Source of the DNA: Nitrospinota bacterium
GTDB taxonomy: Bacteria > JADFOP01
DNA length: 64,000 bases
Direction: 5' to 3'
NCBI GenBank assembly: GCA_022562795.1
Contig: JADFOP010000005.1
Span: forward strand, 1-64,000
This document shows, piece after piece, positions 52,515-61,083 of the stretch (position 1 is its first letter; each line of letters starts with the position of its first letter). The notes beneath the pieces are model-generated. The model searched no databases, was not told the origin of the DNA, and was given only the letters and a program-made list of their open reading frames with translations. The position numbers were made by a program, and so were the translations under genes.

Positions 52515-54142
52515 TCTGCAGCATCCGCCACGGCCACGCCCGTGAGCTCGCCGCTATGCCCAAGGGTGTCGTAGGAGAGCCCGGCGTAGGGGCCGACGGC
52601 CTGGGCGATGGCGTCAAAGACCTCCCGGACGTTTTTATACGGGCACTCGACGCCAATGGCCTGGGCCAGGCCCGCCCAGATATCCCACTCAGGAAGGGCC
52701 TCGCCGAGGGGCTCCATGGCTTTCATAAATCGCTGCACGCGACCTTCGAAATTGGTGAAGGTCCCTTCCCTCTCCACGTAGACCGCCGCCGGAAGAACCA
52801 CGCTTGCCAGCCGCTGCGTGCTCGTAGGGAGCCATCCGACGAAGATGAGGGTCTCCAGGCCCTCGAGGGCCTCGGCCTGGTCGCCCTCGGGGAAGAGATG
52901 GCTAAGGTCGTGGTGGCAGACGACGAGCGCCTTTATCGAGCCCTTGCGGCAGCCGGCCAAAATGCCCTTGAGACCTCGCCTGCCTTTGCCCGGCGTGAGG
53001 CCCAGGTCGGCGCAGCCGCGGGTATTGGGGTTCTTGTCGGCCTTGATGAGAATATCGTCCTCGTAGCCCTCCTCGGCCGGAGACACCCGATAGTCGATGT
53101 TTGGCACGCCCAGGCCCTCGCGGAAGAGGCTTTCCAAGACGAAGAGGTCTTCGTTAGCGCTCTGGGCCGAAGGGATGACGGCGATCGATTCGGGCCCGTG
53201 GGCCTCAATTGTCCCCCGGAGGGCCTCGGCAGCCTCCCGGATGGCCTCCGTCCAGGATACCTGGCGGAAACCCGCGCCGTCGCGGACCAGAGGAAAGAGC
53301 AAGCGGTCGGGGTCGTCCACGAACGGGTAGGCGCCGTGGCGGCCGAAGTCGCACATCCAGTGACCGTTGACCTCGGCGTTGTAGCGCGGCAAGAGCCGAT
53401 AGACCCGCTTGTGCTCGAAACGAAAGCGGCGCATGGTATGGTGGACATCGATGTTGCAGCCGCGGGAGCACCCGGGACATACGCTCTCGGTCTGCTCCAG
53501 ATACCAGACCCGGACCTGGAAGCGGAAGTCCTTGTCGGTGAAGGCGCCTACGGGGCAGATGTCCACGAGGTTGCCCGTGTAGTGGTTCTTCAGGGGCTGG
53601 CCCATGAAAGTGGTGATGGTCTTGCGGGAGCCCCGGTCGATGAAGCCCATCTCCTGGTCACCGACGACCTCGTCACCGAAGCGCACGCAGCGGGTGCAGA
53701 GGATACAGCGTTCTTGGTCGAGAACGAGCGTTCCGATATCAATGACCTTTCCCTTGACCCATTTCTTATCTTGCATCCGGCTGGAGTACAGACCGTGCTC
53801 CATATAGTAGTCCTGGAGCCCGCACTCGCCGGCCTTATCGCAGATGGGGCAATCGAGAGGGTGGTTGATGAGGAGATACTCCAGGACGTCGGCCCTGGCC
53901 TTCTCAACCTCCTCCGACGCCGTACGGACAACCATCCCGTCGGTGACGGGTGCCGCGCACGCAATGACGAGCTTGGGGCTCTTTTCCACCTCGACGAGGC
54001 ACATGCGGCAAGTGCCGTCAATGGAAAGGCCGGGATGATAGCAGTAGTGGGGGATGGATATGCCCGCCTCCTCGGCGGCATCTATGATGCTCTTCCCCTC
54101 GTCGACGTCAATGGTTATGCCGTCAATTTCAACTTTGGGCAT
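52511..54142 (-). CDS. nuoG: NADH-quinone oxidoreductase subunit G (short form)
   Basis: A 543-residue iron-sulfur subunit, shorter than the 700-900 residues usual for NuoG. The 2Fe-2S domain has HYCYHPGLSIDGTCRMC and VIACAAPV. The His-Cys3 cluster lies in HPLDCPICDKAGECGLQDYY. Two 4Fe-4S motifs follow (CILCTRCVRFGDEV, DICPVGAFTDKDF), then CPGCSRGCN. The C-terminal molybdopterin-oxidoreductase-like domain is reduced to about 250 residues. Electrons would pass from NADH (NuoF) to NuoB, but nuoE and nuoF are absent from this cluster. Confidence 0.94.
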   Translation of the reverse strand: MPKVEIDGITIDVDEGKSIIDAAEEAGISIPHYCYHPGLSIDGTCRMCLVEVEKSPKLVIACAAPVTDGMVVRTASEEVEKARADVLEYLLINHPLDCPICDKAGECGLQDYYMEHGLYSSRMQDKKWVKGKVIDIGTLVLDQERCILCTRCVRFGDEVVGDQEMGFIDRGSRKTITTFMGQPLKNHYTGNLVDICPVGAFTDKDFRFQVRVWYLEQTESVCPGCSRGCNIDVHHTMRRFRFEHKRVYRLLPRYNAEVNGHWMCDFGRHGAYPFVDDPDRLLFPLVRDGAGFRQVSWTEAIREAAEALRGTIEAHGPESIAVIPSAQSANEDLFVLESLFREGLGVPNIDYRVSPAEEGYEDDILIKADKNPNTRGCADLGLTPGKGRRGLKGILAGCRKGSIKALVVCHHDLSHLFPEGDQAEALEGLETLIFVGWLPTSTQRLASVVLPAAVYVEREGTFTNFEGRVQRFMKAMEPLGEALPEWDIWAGLAQAIGVECPYKNVREVFDAIAQAVGPYAGLSYDTLGHSGELTGVAVADAAE

Positions 54143-54168
54143 CGCGTTGTTCCTCAGAGGACCGACCG

Positions 54169-55569
54169 CTAGCGGTCCAGCTCCCCCCCGATCATGTTGA
54201 TGGAGCCGAAGGTCGGGACGAGGTCCGCCAGCATGTCACCGATTAACATCTTGTCCAATGCGGTCATCAGGGCGAAACACGGCCCTCGGCACCGAACCCG
54301 GTACGGTCGTCCTGAGCCGTCGCTCACAATGTAGAAGCCGAGCTCCCCGTTGGCCCCCTCAACGGCCTGGTAGGCCTCGCCCTTGGGGGGCTTGACGCCG
54401 TGGCCGAACATAACCAGCATGAAGTGGTTCATGAGGGACTCGATGTTTTCGTAGACCTCCTCCTTGGGCGGTAGAAATGCCCTGCGGTCGTCGGCGGCCA
54501 CAACGTCGTGGTATATCCTCTCGCTCCCTTCAAGGGTGGGATCGAGGTCGACCTTGACATCGTAAAGGTCCTTGAAAGACTCCTTTTGCTTGGCCAACTC
54601 GAGCATATACTCCGTATCTATGGGTTCCCCCGTAAGGTCGGCGAAAATGGGGCCGGGTGGCATTTGTTCTAAGCATTGCTCGATGATGCGGCAGCTCTGC
54701 TCTATCTCCTCCATTCTGAGGAGGTATCGGTCGAAGTTGTCTCCGTTCGTCCCCAGCGGGACGATGAAGTCCATCCGGTCGTAGACGAGGTAGGGGTTGG
54801 CTTTGCGCACATCGTAGTTGACACCGGTAGAGCGAAGAAACGGGCCGGTAAAGGCGTGGGCGATGGCAACCTCATCAGAGATGACCCCAACATCGCGCAT
54901 CCTATCGATGAAGATTCGGTTCCTGGTGAGCAGGCCGTGGCACTCATCGACAATTTTGCGGACCCTCTCTAAGGCCTCCCGGCAGCGGCCCTCAAAGCCT
55001 TCGGGCAGGTCGGCCTTCACCCCGCCCACCCGTCCGTAGCTGACGGTCAGGCGGGCCCCTGTGACCTCTTCGACCAGGTCGTAGAGAAACTCCCGCGCCT
55101 CGATGAGGTAGAGGAATACCGTAAAGGCCCCGAGTTCCATCGCCGATGCGCCAATACAGGTCACGTGATCGGTGATTCTCGATATCTCGGACATCAGGGT
55201 GCGGATGTACTGGCACCGCTCGGGGGTGGTGATCCCATACAGTTTCTCAACTGTCATGGCATAGCCGACGTTGTTGATTATGGGCGATACGTAGTTGAGC
55301 CGATCGGTGTACGGGATGGCTTGATTGTAGCCCCCTATCTCGCAGCTTTTCTCGAAGGCCCTGTGGAGGTAGCCGATTTCCACATCGGCGTCCAAGATCG
55401 TCTCGCCCTCCAGGTGGACGAGGATGCGAACGATCCCGTGCATGGCTGGATGAGCCGGCCCCATGTTCAAGAACATTTCCTGGAACCGAAGTCCGCCCTC
55501 ATCGCCCTCCTCATCGACATGGGACGGGATGCCCTCTAGCTCTTCTGTTGTCTTGGGCTCTTCAGCCAT
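54169..55569 (-). CDS. nuoD: NADH-quinone oxidoreductase subunit D
   Basis: A 466-residue 49-kDa-type subunit forming the quinone cavity. I use the ATG at 55569 rather than the TTG three codons earlier. Features are NMGPAHPAMHGIVRILVHLE with the quinone-contact His (about 36-55), YLHRAFEKSCEIGGYNQAIP, and the C-terminal DLVPTFGSINMIGGELDR. A 30-residue acidic N-terminal extension (EEPKTTEELEGIPSHVDEEG) is longer than usual. It follows nuoC and precedes nuoG. Confidence 0.96.
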   Translation of the reverse strand: MAEEPKTTEELEGIPSHVDEEGDEGGLRFQEMFLNMGPAHPAMHGIVRILVHLEGETILDADVEIGYLHRAFEKSCEIGGYNQAIPYTDRLNYVSPIINNVGYAMTVEKLYGITTPERCQYIRTLMSEISRITDHVTCIGASAMELGAFTVFLYLIEAREFLYDLVEEVTGARLTVSYGRVGGVKADLPEGFEGRCREALERVRKIVDECHGLLTRNRIFIDRMRDVGVISDEVAIAHAFTGPFLRSTGVNYDVRKANPYLVYDRMDFIVPLGTNGDNFDRYLLRMEEIEQSCRIIEQCLEQMPPGPIFADLTGEPIDTEYMLELAKQKESFKDLYDVKVDLDPTLEGSERIYHDVVAADDRRAFLPPKEEVYENIESLMNHFMLVMFGHGVKPPKGEAYQAVEGANGELGFYIVSDGSGRPYRVRCRGPCFALMTALDKMLIGDMLADLVPTFGSINMIGGELDR

Positions 55570-55593
55570 CCTGCTCAATCCTCACCCGGCGCC

Positions 55594-56094
55594 TCAGTTC
55601 TTCGGCCCCACGAGGGGCTGGCGACGGGAGATAGCGTAGTCCTTCCTCAACGGGTAGCCCTCGAATTCCTCATACATGAGGATGCGGCGCAGGTCGGGGT
55701 GACCCTCAAAAACGACCCCAAACATATCCCACGCCTCCCGCTCCAGCCAGTCGGCGACCGGCCAAAGCTCCACGACGCTGGCGATTGTGGGGTCGTCCTC
55801 CGCCACCGGGCACTTAATTCGGACCCGGTGGTTGTGCTCGAGCGAGTAGAGATGGTAGACGACCTCGAAGCGGGCCATGCCCTCCCGCCCGGGGTATTGG
55901 AGGTAGTCCACGCACGTTAGGTCCATTAGGAAGTTGTAGGCGAGCTTCGGCTCTTCCTTACAGAACCGCAGGAGGTCTCGGTTGGCCTCTGGCTCAACTA
56001 CAACGGTGTCGTCGCCGTGAGGGGTGTGGGCCTCAAGGATGACGGAACTAAATTGCTTTTGAAGTAATTGCAGCGTGATGCTGGGCTTGCTCAT
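55594..56094 (-). CDS. nuoC: NADH-quinone oxidoreductase subunit C
   Basis: A 166-residue 30-kDa-type subunit. The signature region is WPVADWLEREAWDMFGVVFEG followed by HPDLRRILMYEEFEGYPLRK, with the conserved end KDYAISRRQPLV. It is separate from nuoD rather than fused. It lies 8 bases after nuoB. Confidence 0.96.
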   Translation of the reverse strand: MSKPSITLQLLQKQFSSVILEAHTPHGDDTVVVEPEANRDLLRFCKEEPKLAYNFLMDLTCVDYLQYPGREGMARFEVVYHLYSLEHNHRVRIKCPVAEDDPTIASVVELWPVADWLEREAWDMFGVVFEGHPDLRRILMYEEFEGYPLRKDYAISRRQPLVGPKN

Positions 56095-56102
56095 GGGCCT
56101 CG

Positions 56103-56597
56103 CTACGCCCTGACCTGCCCCGGCAAGAATTCCTGCTTCTCGCCCTGAATCTTATCCTGGAGCATCATTAGGCCGTGGAGAACCGTCTCTGGCCGCGGCG
56201 GGCAACCCGGGATGTAGAGGTCAACGGGGATGATCGTGTCGATGCCCTGCACGGTGGCGTAGTTGTCGTAGAATCCGCCGGAAACGGTGCACACTCCGAA
56301 GGCGACAACCCACTTGGGCTCACACATCTGCTCGTAGATTTTTACCAGGACAGGAGCGATCTTGTGGCTGATGGTGCCAACTACGAAAAGCACATCCGCC
56401 TGGCGTGGGCTGAACCGCGGCAAGCCGGCCCCGAACCTGTCGATGTCGTAGTGGGAGCATGCGGTCGACATATATTCCATCCCACAGCAGGCCGTCACAA
56501 AGGGGTACTGAAAGATGGAATACTTGCGAGCCCAGCCGAGCACCTTATCAAGTCGAGACAGGAGAACGCCGCCCTCTAAAGCTTTTTCTAATCCCAT
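56103..56597 (-). CDS. nuoB: NADH-quinone oxidoreductase subunit B
   Basis: A 164-residue subunit that carries the last cluster, N2. The ATG at 56597 overlaps the nuoA end by 10 bases and gives the normal start. The cluster cysteines lie in TACCGMEYMSTACSHYD (adjacent Cys pair), GVCTVSGGF and PGCPPRPE. The frame extends upstream of this start but that part is an out-of-phase shadow of nuoA. Confidence 0.96.
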   Translation of the reverse strand: MGLEKALEGGVLLSRLDKVLGWARKYSIFQYPFVTACCGMEYMSTACSHYDIDRFGAGLPRFSPRQADVLFVVGTISHKIAPVLVKIYEQMCEPKWVVAFGVCTVSGGFYDNYATVQGIDTIIPVDLYIPGCPPRPETVLHGLMMLQDKIQGEKQEFLPGQVRA

Positions 56598-56941
56598 TCC
56601 AACGCTCCTCGTTTCCACACGTAGACCAGGGCCGCCCCCAGGATGAAGATGAAGAATGTCATCTCCACAAGGCCGAACACCCCAAGGTCGCGAAAGATTA
56701 CCGCCCATGGGTACATGAACACCACCTCTACATCGAAGATGATGAAGAGCATGGCAACCAAGTAAAACTTGACGCTGAAACGCGGGCGTTGGGGACCTAT
56801 GGGAGAGGAGCCGCACTCGAAGGGCTCCTCCTTAACGCGGGTGAGGCGCTTGGGCCCCATGAACTCGCCCATGGCGAGCATCGCGCCGGCAAGACCCCCA
56901 GCGAGAAGAATCATAAGGAACAAAGGAAAGGCTTCAGCCAC
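56588..56941 (-). CDS. nuoA: NADH-quinone oxidoreductase subunit A
   Basis: A 117-residue membrane subunit with three helices. I chose the GTG at 56941, which has GGAGAG five bases upstream. Family motifs are YECG-like EEPFECGSSPIG, RFSVKFYLVAMLFIIFDVEV (about 61-80) and WAVIFRDLG. It is the first nuo gene, behind the promoter at 57013-57041. Confidence 0.94.
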   Translation of the reverse strand: MAEAFPLFLMILLAGGLAGAMLAMGEFMGPKRLTRVKEEPFECGSSPIGPQRPRFSVKFYLVAMLFIIFDVEVVFMYPWAVIFRDLGVFGLVEMTFFIFILGAALVYVWKRGALEWD

Positions 56942-57012
56942 GTCACTCTCCACTGAGGATGATAGCTTGCAGGGCGAACCTCGGACCCAACAGAGCGAGC
57001 CCAAACAACCCT

Positions 57013-57041
57013 CTTGTACCCGATTCCCAATCCAATGGCAA
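57013..57041 (-). promoter_or_regulatory. promoter of the nuo operon
   Basis: On the minus strand TTGCCA (57036-57041), 17 bases, TACAAG (57013-57018), about 70 bases before nuoA. It should drive nuoABCDGH and the rhodanese selenoprotein. Confidence 0.55.
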
Positions 57042-57241
57042 GACCTAACCAGCGTCTACATGTCACTCACGAACCTGGAGCAACGTCAGGGAAAAGGCTT
57101 CCCATTGATAAATATTTCACGTGCAAAATACTGATTATGCGCTCCAAGGATACCCCTTGATAACCCTTCCTAAGTATGGGAAACCATAGGTCTTTTTTCA
57201 AGCCCTACCAAGTCGAGTGGCGATCGACCTCACGCCGAGAC

Positions 57242-58219
57242 CTAACTATCGGCTGGCTCGTGGTCGTCCACCAACCCTTCGGTCGCGGCCGGCAGCTCCG
57301 CCAGCAACGCCCGGGCCTGCTCGGCGTCTCTACGGATTTGGTCGGTAAGGACTTCGACACTAGGAAACCGCAACTCATCTCGCAAGCGGACGAAGAAGGC
57401 TACCTCAAGAACCTCGTCGTATAGGGTGGCGGTGAAGTCAAAGAGGTGAACCTCTAAGCGCAATGGACGGTCCGGGAGGGTTGGGCTGGTGCCGATGTTG
57501 GCCACGCCGTCATGCCACTTCCCATGCCACCGGGCCCGGACTGCGTACACCCCGTAGGCGGGGACGAGCACCTCCTCAGACAGTTGAACGTTCGCTGTGG
57601 GGAAGCCCATGACCCGGCCTTCCTGATAGCCCCCAACCACCTTTCCCGTCAGGCTGTACGGTCGTCCTAGGAGTTCGGCTGCCCGGCGTGGGTCTCCTGT
57701 CCGGAGCGCCTCCCTGATGGTCGAGGAGCTAACAGGCTCCCCGCCCCACTTCACGGGCCCCACCACGGTGACTGGAATACCGAGCTTCTCTGCTTCGGAT
57801 TCGAGAAAAGCGATGGTGCCGGTTCGATCCTTACCGAACGCGAAGTCGTGCCCTACGAAGAGCTCCCTTGCGCCGACCCGCCGATGGAGCATCTCGGTGA
57901 TAAAATCCTCGGGGGGAGTCAGCGAGAAGCTCAGAGTAAAAGGAATAATCAGGGCCACGTCGAGGCCCATCTGCCCCATAATCTCAAGTTTCTTGGGGAA
58001 GGCCGTCAGCAGGTCGGGCGAGACATCGGGCATTAGGACCTGTCGGGGAGAGGGGCGGAAGGTCACGGCCAAAGAAGTGCCCTCGACCTCGCGGGCCCGA
58101 TCCACGACTCGGCGAAATATGAATTGATGGCCGCGGTGGACGCCGTCGAAGATTCCGATGGTGACGACCGGATAGGGCAAGGCGGCGGGCAGCTGGTCCA
58201 GGGCTTCGTAAATTTCCAT
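57242..58219 (-). CDS. ribF: bifunctional riboflavin kinase/FAD synthetase
   Basis: A 325-residue enzyme that makes FMN and FAD from riboflavin. The N-terminal FMN adenylyltransferase domain has VVTIGIFDGVHRGHQFIFRR (about 19-38) and ELFVGHDFAFGKDRTG. The C-terminal kinase domain has YSLTGKVVGGYQEGRVMGFP and the PTANVQL motif (about 205-240). The supply of FMN fits the neighbouring complex I, though no operon link is seen. It starts 17 bases after the hpt stop, on the same transcript as hpt. Confidence 0.96.
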   Translation of the reverse strand: MEIYEALDQLPAALPYPVVTIGIFDGVHRGHQFIFRRVVDRAREVEGTSLAVTFRPSPRQVLMPDVSPDLLTAFPKKLEIMGQMGLDVALIIPFTLSFSLTPPEDFITEMLHRRVGARELFVGHDFAFGKDRTGTIAFLESEAEKLGIPVTVVGPVKWGGEPVSSSTIREALRTGDPRRAAELLGRPYSLTGKVVGGYQEGRVMGFPTANVQLSEEVLVPAYGVYAVRARWHGKWHDGVANIGTSPTLPDRPLRLEVHLFDFTATLYDEVLEVAFFVRLRDELRFPSVEVLTDQIRRDAEQARALLAELPAATEGLVDDHEPADS

Positions 58220-58236
58220 GGTAGCACCCGCGCGGA

Positions 58237-58809
58237 CTACTCTATGTACAGCTCCGGGTTCAGCACCCCGATGAAGGGGAGGTTCCGGAAGAGGTTTCGG
58301 TAATCGAGCCCGTAGCCGACGACGAACTTGTCAGGGATTTCGTAGCCTATGTAATCCGGCTTCAAATCTATGATGCGCCGGACCGGCTTGTCGAGAAAGG
58401 TACAAATTTTAATACTCTTAGGCTCGCGGAGCTCGAGGTTGCGGTAGAGGTAGTTCAGCGAAAGGCCCGTATCAATAAGACACTCGATGAGCAAGATGTG
58501 CTCACCCTCGATGGGGATGTCCAAATCCTTGGTTATACGCACCACCCCCGCGGGCGAGTGGGGCCCGTATTTGCTCTCGCCCATGAACTCCAGTTGAAGC
58601 GGAACGGTGATTCGGCGGATGAGGTCGGCGGCAAAAACCGTCGATCCCTTGAGCACCGAGACGGCCACAAGCGCCTCGCCAGCATAATCCCGGGAGACCT
58701 CCTCTCCCATACGCGCCACGGTCTGGGCAATCTCCTTCTCTCCAATCAGAACTTCGTTGATGCGGTCGGCATAGGCCTCTGGGACTTCCGCGGGTGGAGG
58801 AAGGGTCAT
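58237..58809 (-). CDS. hpt: hypoxanthine phosphoribosyltransferase
   Basis: A 190-residue purine salvage enzyme. I chose the ATG at 58809, which follows AGGA and lies 34 bases after the predicted transcript start, over a much longer upstream frame. Visible parts are the SVLKGSTVFAADLIRRI loop, LEFMGESKYG, the PRPP motif ILLIECLIDTGLSLNYL, and DYIGYEIPDKFVVGYGLDY. In the PRPP motif the usual Glu-Asp pair reads Glu109-Cys110. The Asp that normally contacts the ribose is missing, which could change activity. It is followed by ribF. Confidence 0.9.
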   Translation of the reverse strand: MTLPPPAEVPEAYADRINEVLIGEKEIAQTVARMGEEVSRDYAGEALVAVSVLKGSTVFAADLIRRITVPLQLEFMGESKYGPHSPAGVVRITKDLDIPIEGEHILLIECLIDTGLSLNYLYRNLELREPKSIKICTFLDKPVRRIIDLKPDYIGYEIPDKFVVGYGLDYRNLFRNLPFIGVLNPELYIE

Positions 58810-58849
58810 AATATGATCCTGGGACAATGGGCGGCAGAACGCGTCCCCA

Positions 58850-58877
58850 ATTATAATTGTCCCCCTTTTCTTGTCAA
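58850..58877 (-). promoter_or_regulatory. full-consensus promoter of hpt-ribF
   Basis: On the minus strand TTGACA (58872-58877), 16 bases, TATAAT (58850-58855): both hexamers are perfect. The -10 box lies in a 12-base palindrome (CAATTATAATTG), which may be a regulator site or just an effect of the sequence. Confidence 0.85.
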
Positions 58878-58947
58878 TTGGAATCCCCCGCGGGAATCCA
58901 GGGTAGACGGCCCAGGGGCATTTCGCCCTTGGCCGGCAACTTTCCTC

Positions 58948-58976
58948 TAGACAACCCCCTGTAGCCCAAGTAGAAT
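58948..58976 (+). promoter_or_regulatory. promoter of the TolC-like gene
   Basis: TAGACA (58948-58953), 17 bases, TAGAAT (58971-58976), each one mismatch from consensus, about 40 bases before the start codon. It is divergent from the hpt promoter. Confidence 0.65.
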
Positions 58977-59019
58977 TGCTCCCGTCGGCATGACCTCTAT
59001 TGATACAGAGGGTTACCCA

Positions 59020-60633
59020 ATGAAGCGACCGGCCGAGATGCCTCACCGTATGCCCCTGCTGGTGGGGGTGATGGGGATTCTACTGGCTGCTGGGCCGGGA
59101 GTTCGGACAGCCATGGCGCAGGCCAAGCAGGCCGCTCCATTCCAACCTTCGGCCGCCGGCCCCTCCAAGGAGCTTCCTCTTTCGATGAAGCGGGCCGTCT
59201 TGCTCGCCTTAAAAAACAACCTGCAAATCGCCATCCAGCGCTTCAACCCATCCATTCAGGCCACCGCCGTGGACGAGGCGCGGGCGGCCTTCGACCCTGT
59301 GGCTTCCACCTCCCTAAGCTTCAGCGACACCGTTACCCCATCCAGCGCCCGCACCATCACTTTCGGCGGACCCACCCGGACCGAGGACGAGAATGTCGAT
59401 TTCGAGGCCGAAATTAAACAGAAACTCGCCCTGGGCACTGATGTTGCCCTTGTCGTCTCCAACCTCCGGACGGCCAATACCTTCAACCGCTTTGAGTCCG
59501 AGTACGAGACAGACGTCACCCTGACCGTACGCCAGCCCATCCTCAAAAACTTCGGCCCCACCGTCAACCGCAAAGAGATTATCATCGCTCAAAAAGACCT
59601 GTCTAAAAGCGAAATACAGTTCGAGGAGGATGTGAGCAGAATTGTCGCCGAGGTTCAGAGAACTTACTGGGACCTTGTCTTCGCAATTGAGGATCTCAAG
59701 GTCAAGAAGCGCTCCTTGCGGCTGGCACAGGACCTACTTGAGCGAAACAAGATTCAGGTGGAAGTTGGCACCATGGCCCCCATCGAGATTGTTCAGGCCG
59801 AGGCGGCCGTAGCCAAGAGGGACGAGGACGTAATAGTCGCACAAGACGCCGTCCAAGACGCCGAGGACAAGCTCAAGAAGTTTCTTAATTTCTTTAATGA
59901 CCCCGAAAAGCGCAACGCCTCTATTATCCCCATCGACCGCCCAACCTTCTCCCCCGAGCCGGTGGACCTGGAGAAGGCCATCGCCGACGCCATGGCCCAT
60001 CGGCCCGATTACGCCAAGGCAAAGCTTGATATCGAAAAGGCCGAGCTCAATCTCCGCGCTGCGAGGAATCAGCTATTGCCCCAGCTCGATATCGTCGGCG
60101 AGGGCGGCTACAAAGCCAACAAGGGCAACCTGGGCAGCTCCGTGGATGACATATTCGACGCCAGGAACCGCCACTGGTCGTTGGGAGTGGAGCTCTCCGT
60201 CCCGATGGGCAACCGGCAGGCCAAGGCGGACTACAGCCGGCGCACGCTCGAGCTCGGGCAGGCCCGATTGCGGTTAAAAAACCTCGAGCAGGCCATCCTC
60301 GTGCAAGTCCCCGACGTGGTCCGCCAGATCGAGCCCGATCGAGTCGGGGTACGCGAGGCGGTCCGCCAGATCGAAACCGACATCAAGCGGGTTCGGGCCA
60401 CCCGGGCCGCCCGGGTGCTGGCCGAGCGGAAGCTCGACGCAGAGGAGAAAAAGCTGGCAGTTGGGATCTCGACCAACTTTCAGGTCCTGGAGTTTCAGGA
60501 AGACTTGGCGGTGGCCGAGAGCAACGAGACCAAAGCCATCATCGACTACAATAAGTCGCTCATCAATCTGGAGAGGGCGAAGGGCACAACCCTCGCGACC
60601 AATAATATCTCGTTGCAACGCCCCCCGAAGTAG
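59020..60633 (+). CDS. TolC-family outer-membrane efflux protein
   Basis: A 537-residue outer-membrane factor. The ATG at 59020 follows AGAGGG and starts a signal peptide (PLLVGVMGILLAAGPGV, cut near AMAQA). Two OEP repeats of long helices follow. The first contains LALKNNLQIAIQRFNP and VARQ-like LTVRQPILKNFGPTVNRKEI (strand and channel entrance). The second contains AIADAMAHRPDYAKAKLDIEK and LSVPMGNRQAKADYSRRTLE. It forms a trimeric channel through outer membrane and periplasm, so the cell is diderm. No pump or adaptor gene is adjacent, so its partner is elsewhere. Confidence 0.92.
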   Translation: MKRPAEMPHRMPLLVGVMGILLAAGPGVRTAMAQAKQAAPFQPSAAGPSKELPLSMKRAVLLALKNNLQIAIQRFNPSIQATAVDEARAAFDPVASTSLSFSDTVTPSSARTITFGGPTRTEDENVDFEAEIKQKLALGTDVALVVSNLRTANTFNRFESEYETDVTLTVRQPILKNFGPTVNRKEIIIAQKDLSKSEIQFEEDVSRIVAEVQRTYWDLVFAIEDLKVKKRSLRLAQDLLERNKIQVEVGTMAPIEIVQAEAAVAKRDEDVIVAQDAVQDAEDKLKKFLNFFNDPEKRNASIIPIDRPTFSPEPVDLEKAIADAMAHRPDYAKAKLDIEKAELNLRAARNQLLPQLDIVGEGGYKANKGNLGSSVDDIFDARNRHWSLGVELSVPMGNRQAKADYSRRTLELGQARLRLKNLEQAILVQVPDVVRQIEPDRVGVREAVRQIETDIKRVRATRAARVLAERKLDAEEKKLAVGISTNFQVLEFQEDLAVAESNETKAIIDYNKSLINLERAKGTTLATNNISLQRPPK

Positions 60634-60642
60634 CGCTCCCCC

Positions 60643-61077
60643 ATGGAAACGCACCGCATCCTCGCCCTGGACGTGGGACACAAACGCATCGGCGTGGCCT
60701 TGAGCGACCCTTTAAACATCATAGCCCAAGGGCTCACAACCTTGTTACGTAACGCCCCTGAAGAAGACCTGGAGGCCATACGCCAACTGGTCGAACAACA
60801 CGAGGTCAAAGCAATAGTCGTCGGCCTTCCCGTCCGCCTCGACGGCTCCGTGGGGCCCGAGGCCTCCAAAATGCAAGGGTTTATCGACGGGCTGGCAGCG
60901 GTTGTCGAATGCCCCGTCCATCCGTGGGACGAGCGGTTCACCACCGTCCAAGCCGAGCGGGCCCTGTTGGAAGGCGGGGTCCGACGATCAAAGCGCAAGG
61001 GCCTTAGAGACCAGGTGGCCGCCACCCTACTGCTCCAGAACTACCTGGACGCCCACAAAGAAACCCCTTCGGAGTAA
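60643..61077 (+). CDS. ruvX: putative pre-16S rRNA nuclease RuvX (YqgF)
   Basis: A 144-residue YqgF with an RNase H-like fold. It opens with ILALDVGHKRIGVALSDPLN (catalytic Asp9) and has IVVGLPVRLDGSVGPEASK (about 64-82), WDERFTTVQAERALLE (about 96-111) and the late DQVAATLLLQNYL motif with the last Asp. It matures the 5' end of 16S rRNA. It starts 9 bases after the TolC-like gene and ends 6 bases before mltG, the common ruvX-mltG pair. Confidence 0.94.
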   Translation: METHRILALDVGHKRIGVALSDPLNIIAQGLTTLLRNAPEEDLEAIRQLVEQHEVKAIVVGLPVRLDGSVGPEASKMQGFIDGLAAVVECPVHPWDERFTTVQAERALLEGGVRRSKRKGLRDQVAATLLLQNYLDAHKETPSE

Positions 61078-61083
61078 ACCGGT

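Noticed and set aside
52556-54172. A 538-codon open frame on the plus strand
   Set aside because: It lies wholly opposite nuoG, which has all its cluster motifs. The antisense product resembles no protein and is a by-product of high-GC codon use.
56598-56816. A longer NuoB with 73 extra N-terminal residues
   Set aside because: The extra part is an out-of-frame shadow of nuoA. The ATG at 56597 gives a normal NuoB.
58810-59046. A longer hypoxanthine phosphoribosyltransferase starting near 59046
   Set aside because: The extension crosses a perfect promoter and has no family likeness. The ATG at 58809 has a ribosome site.
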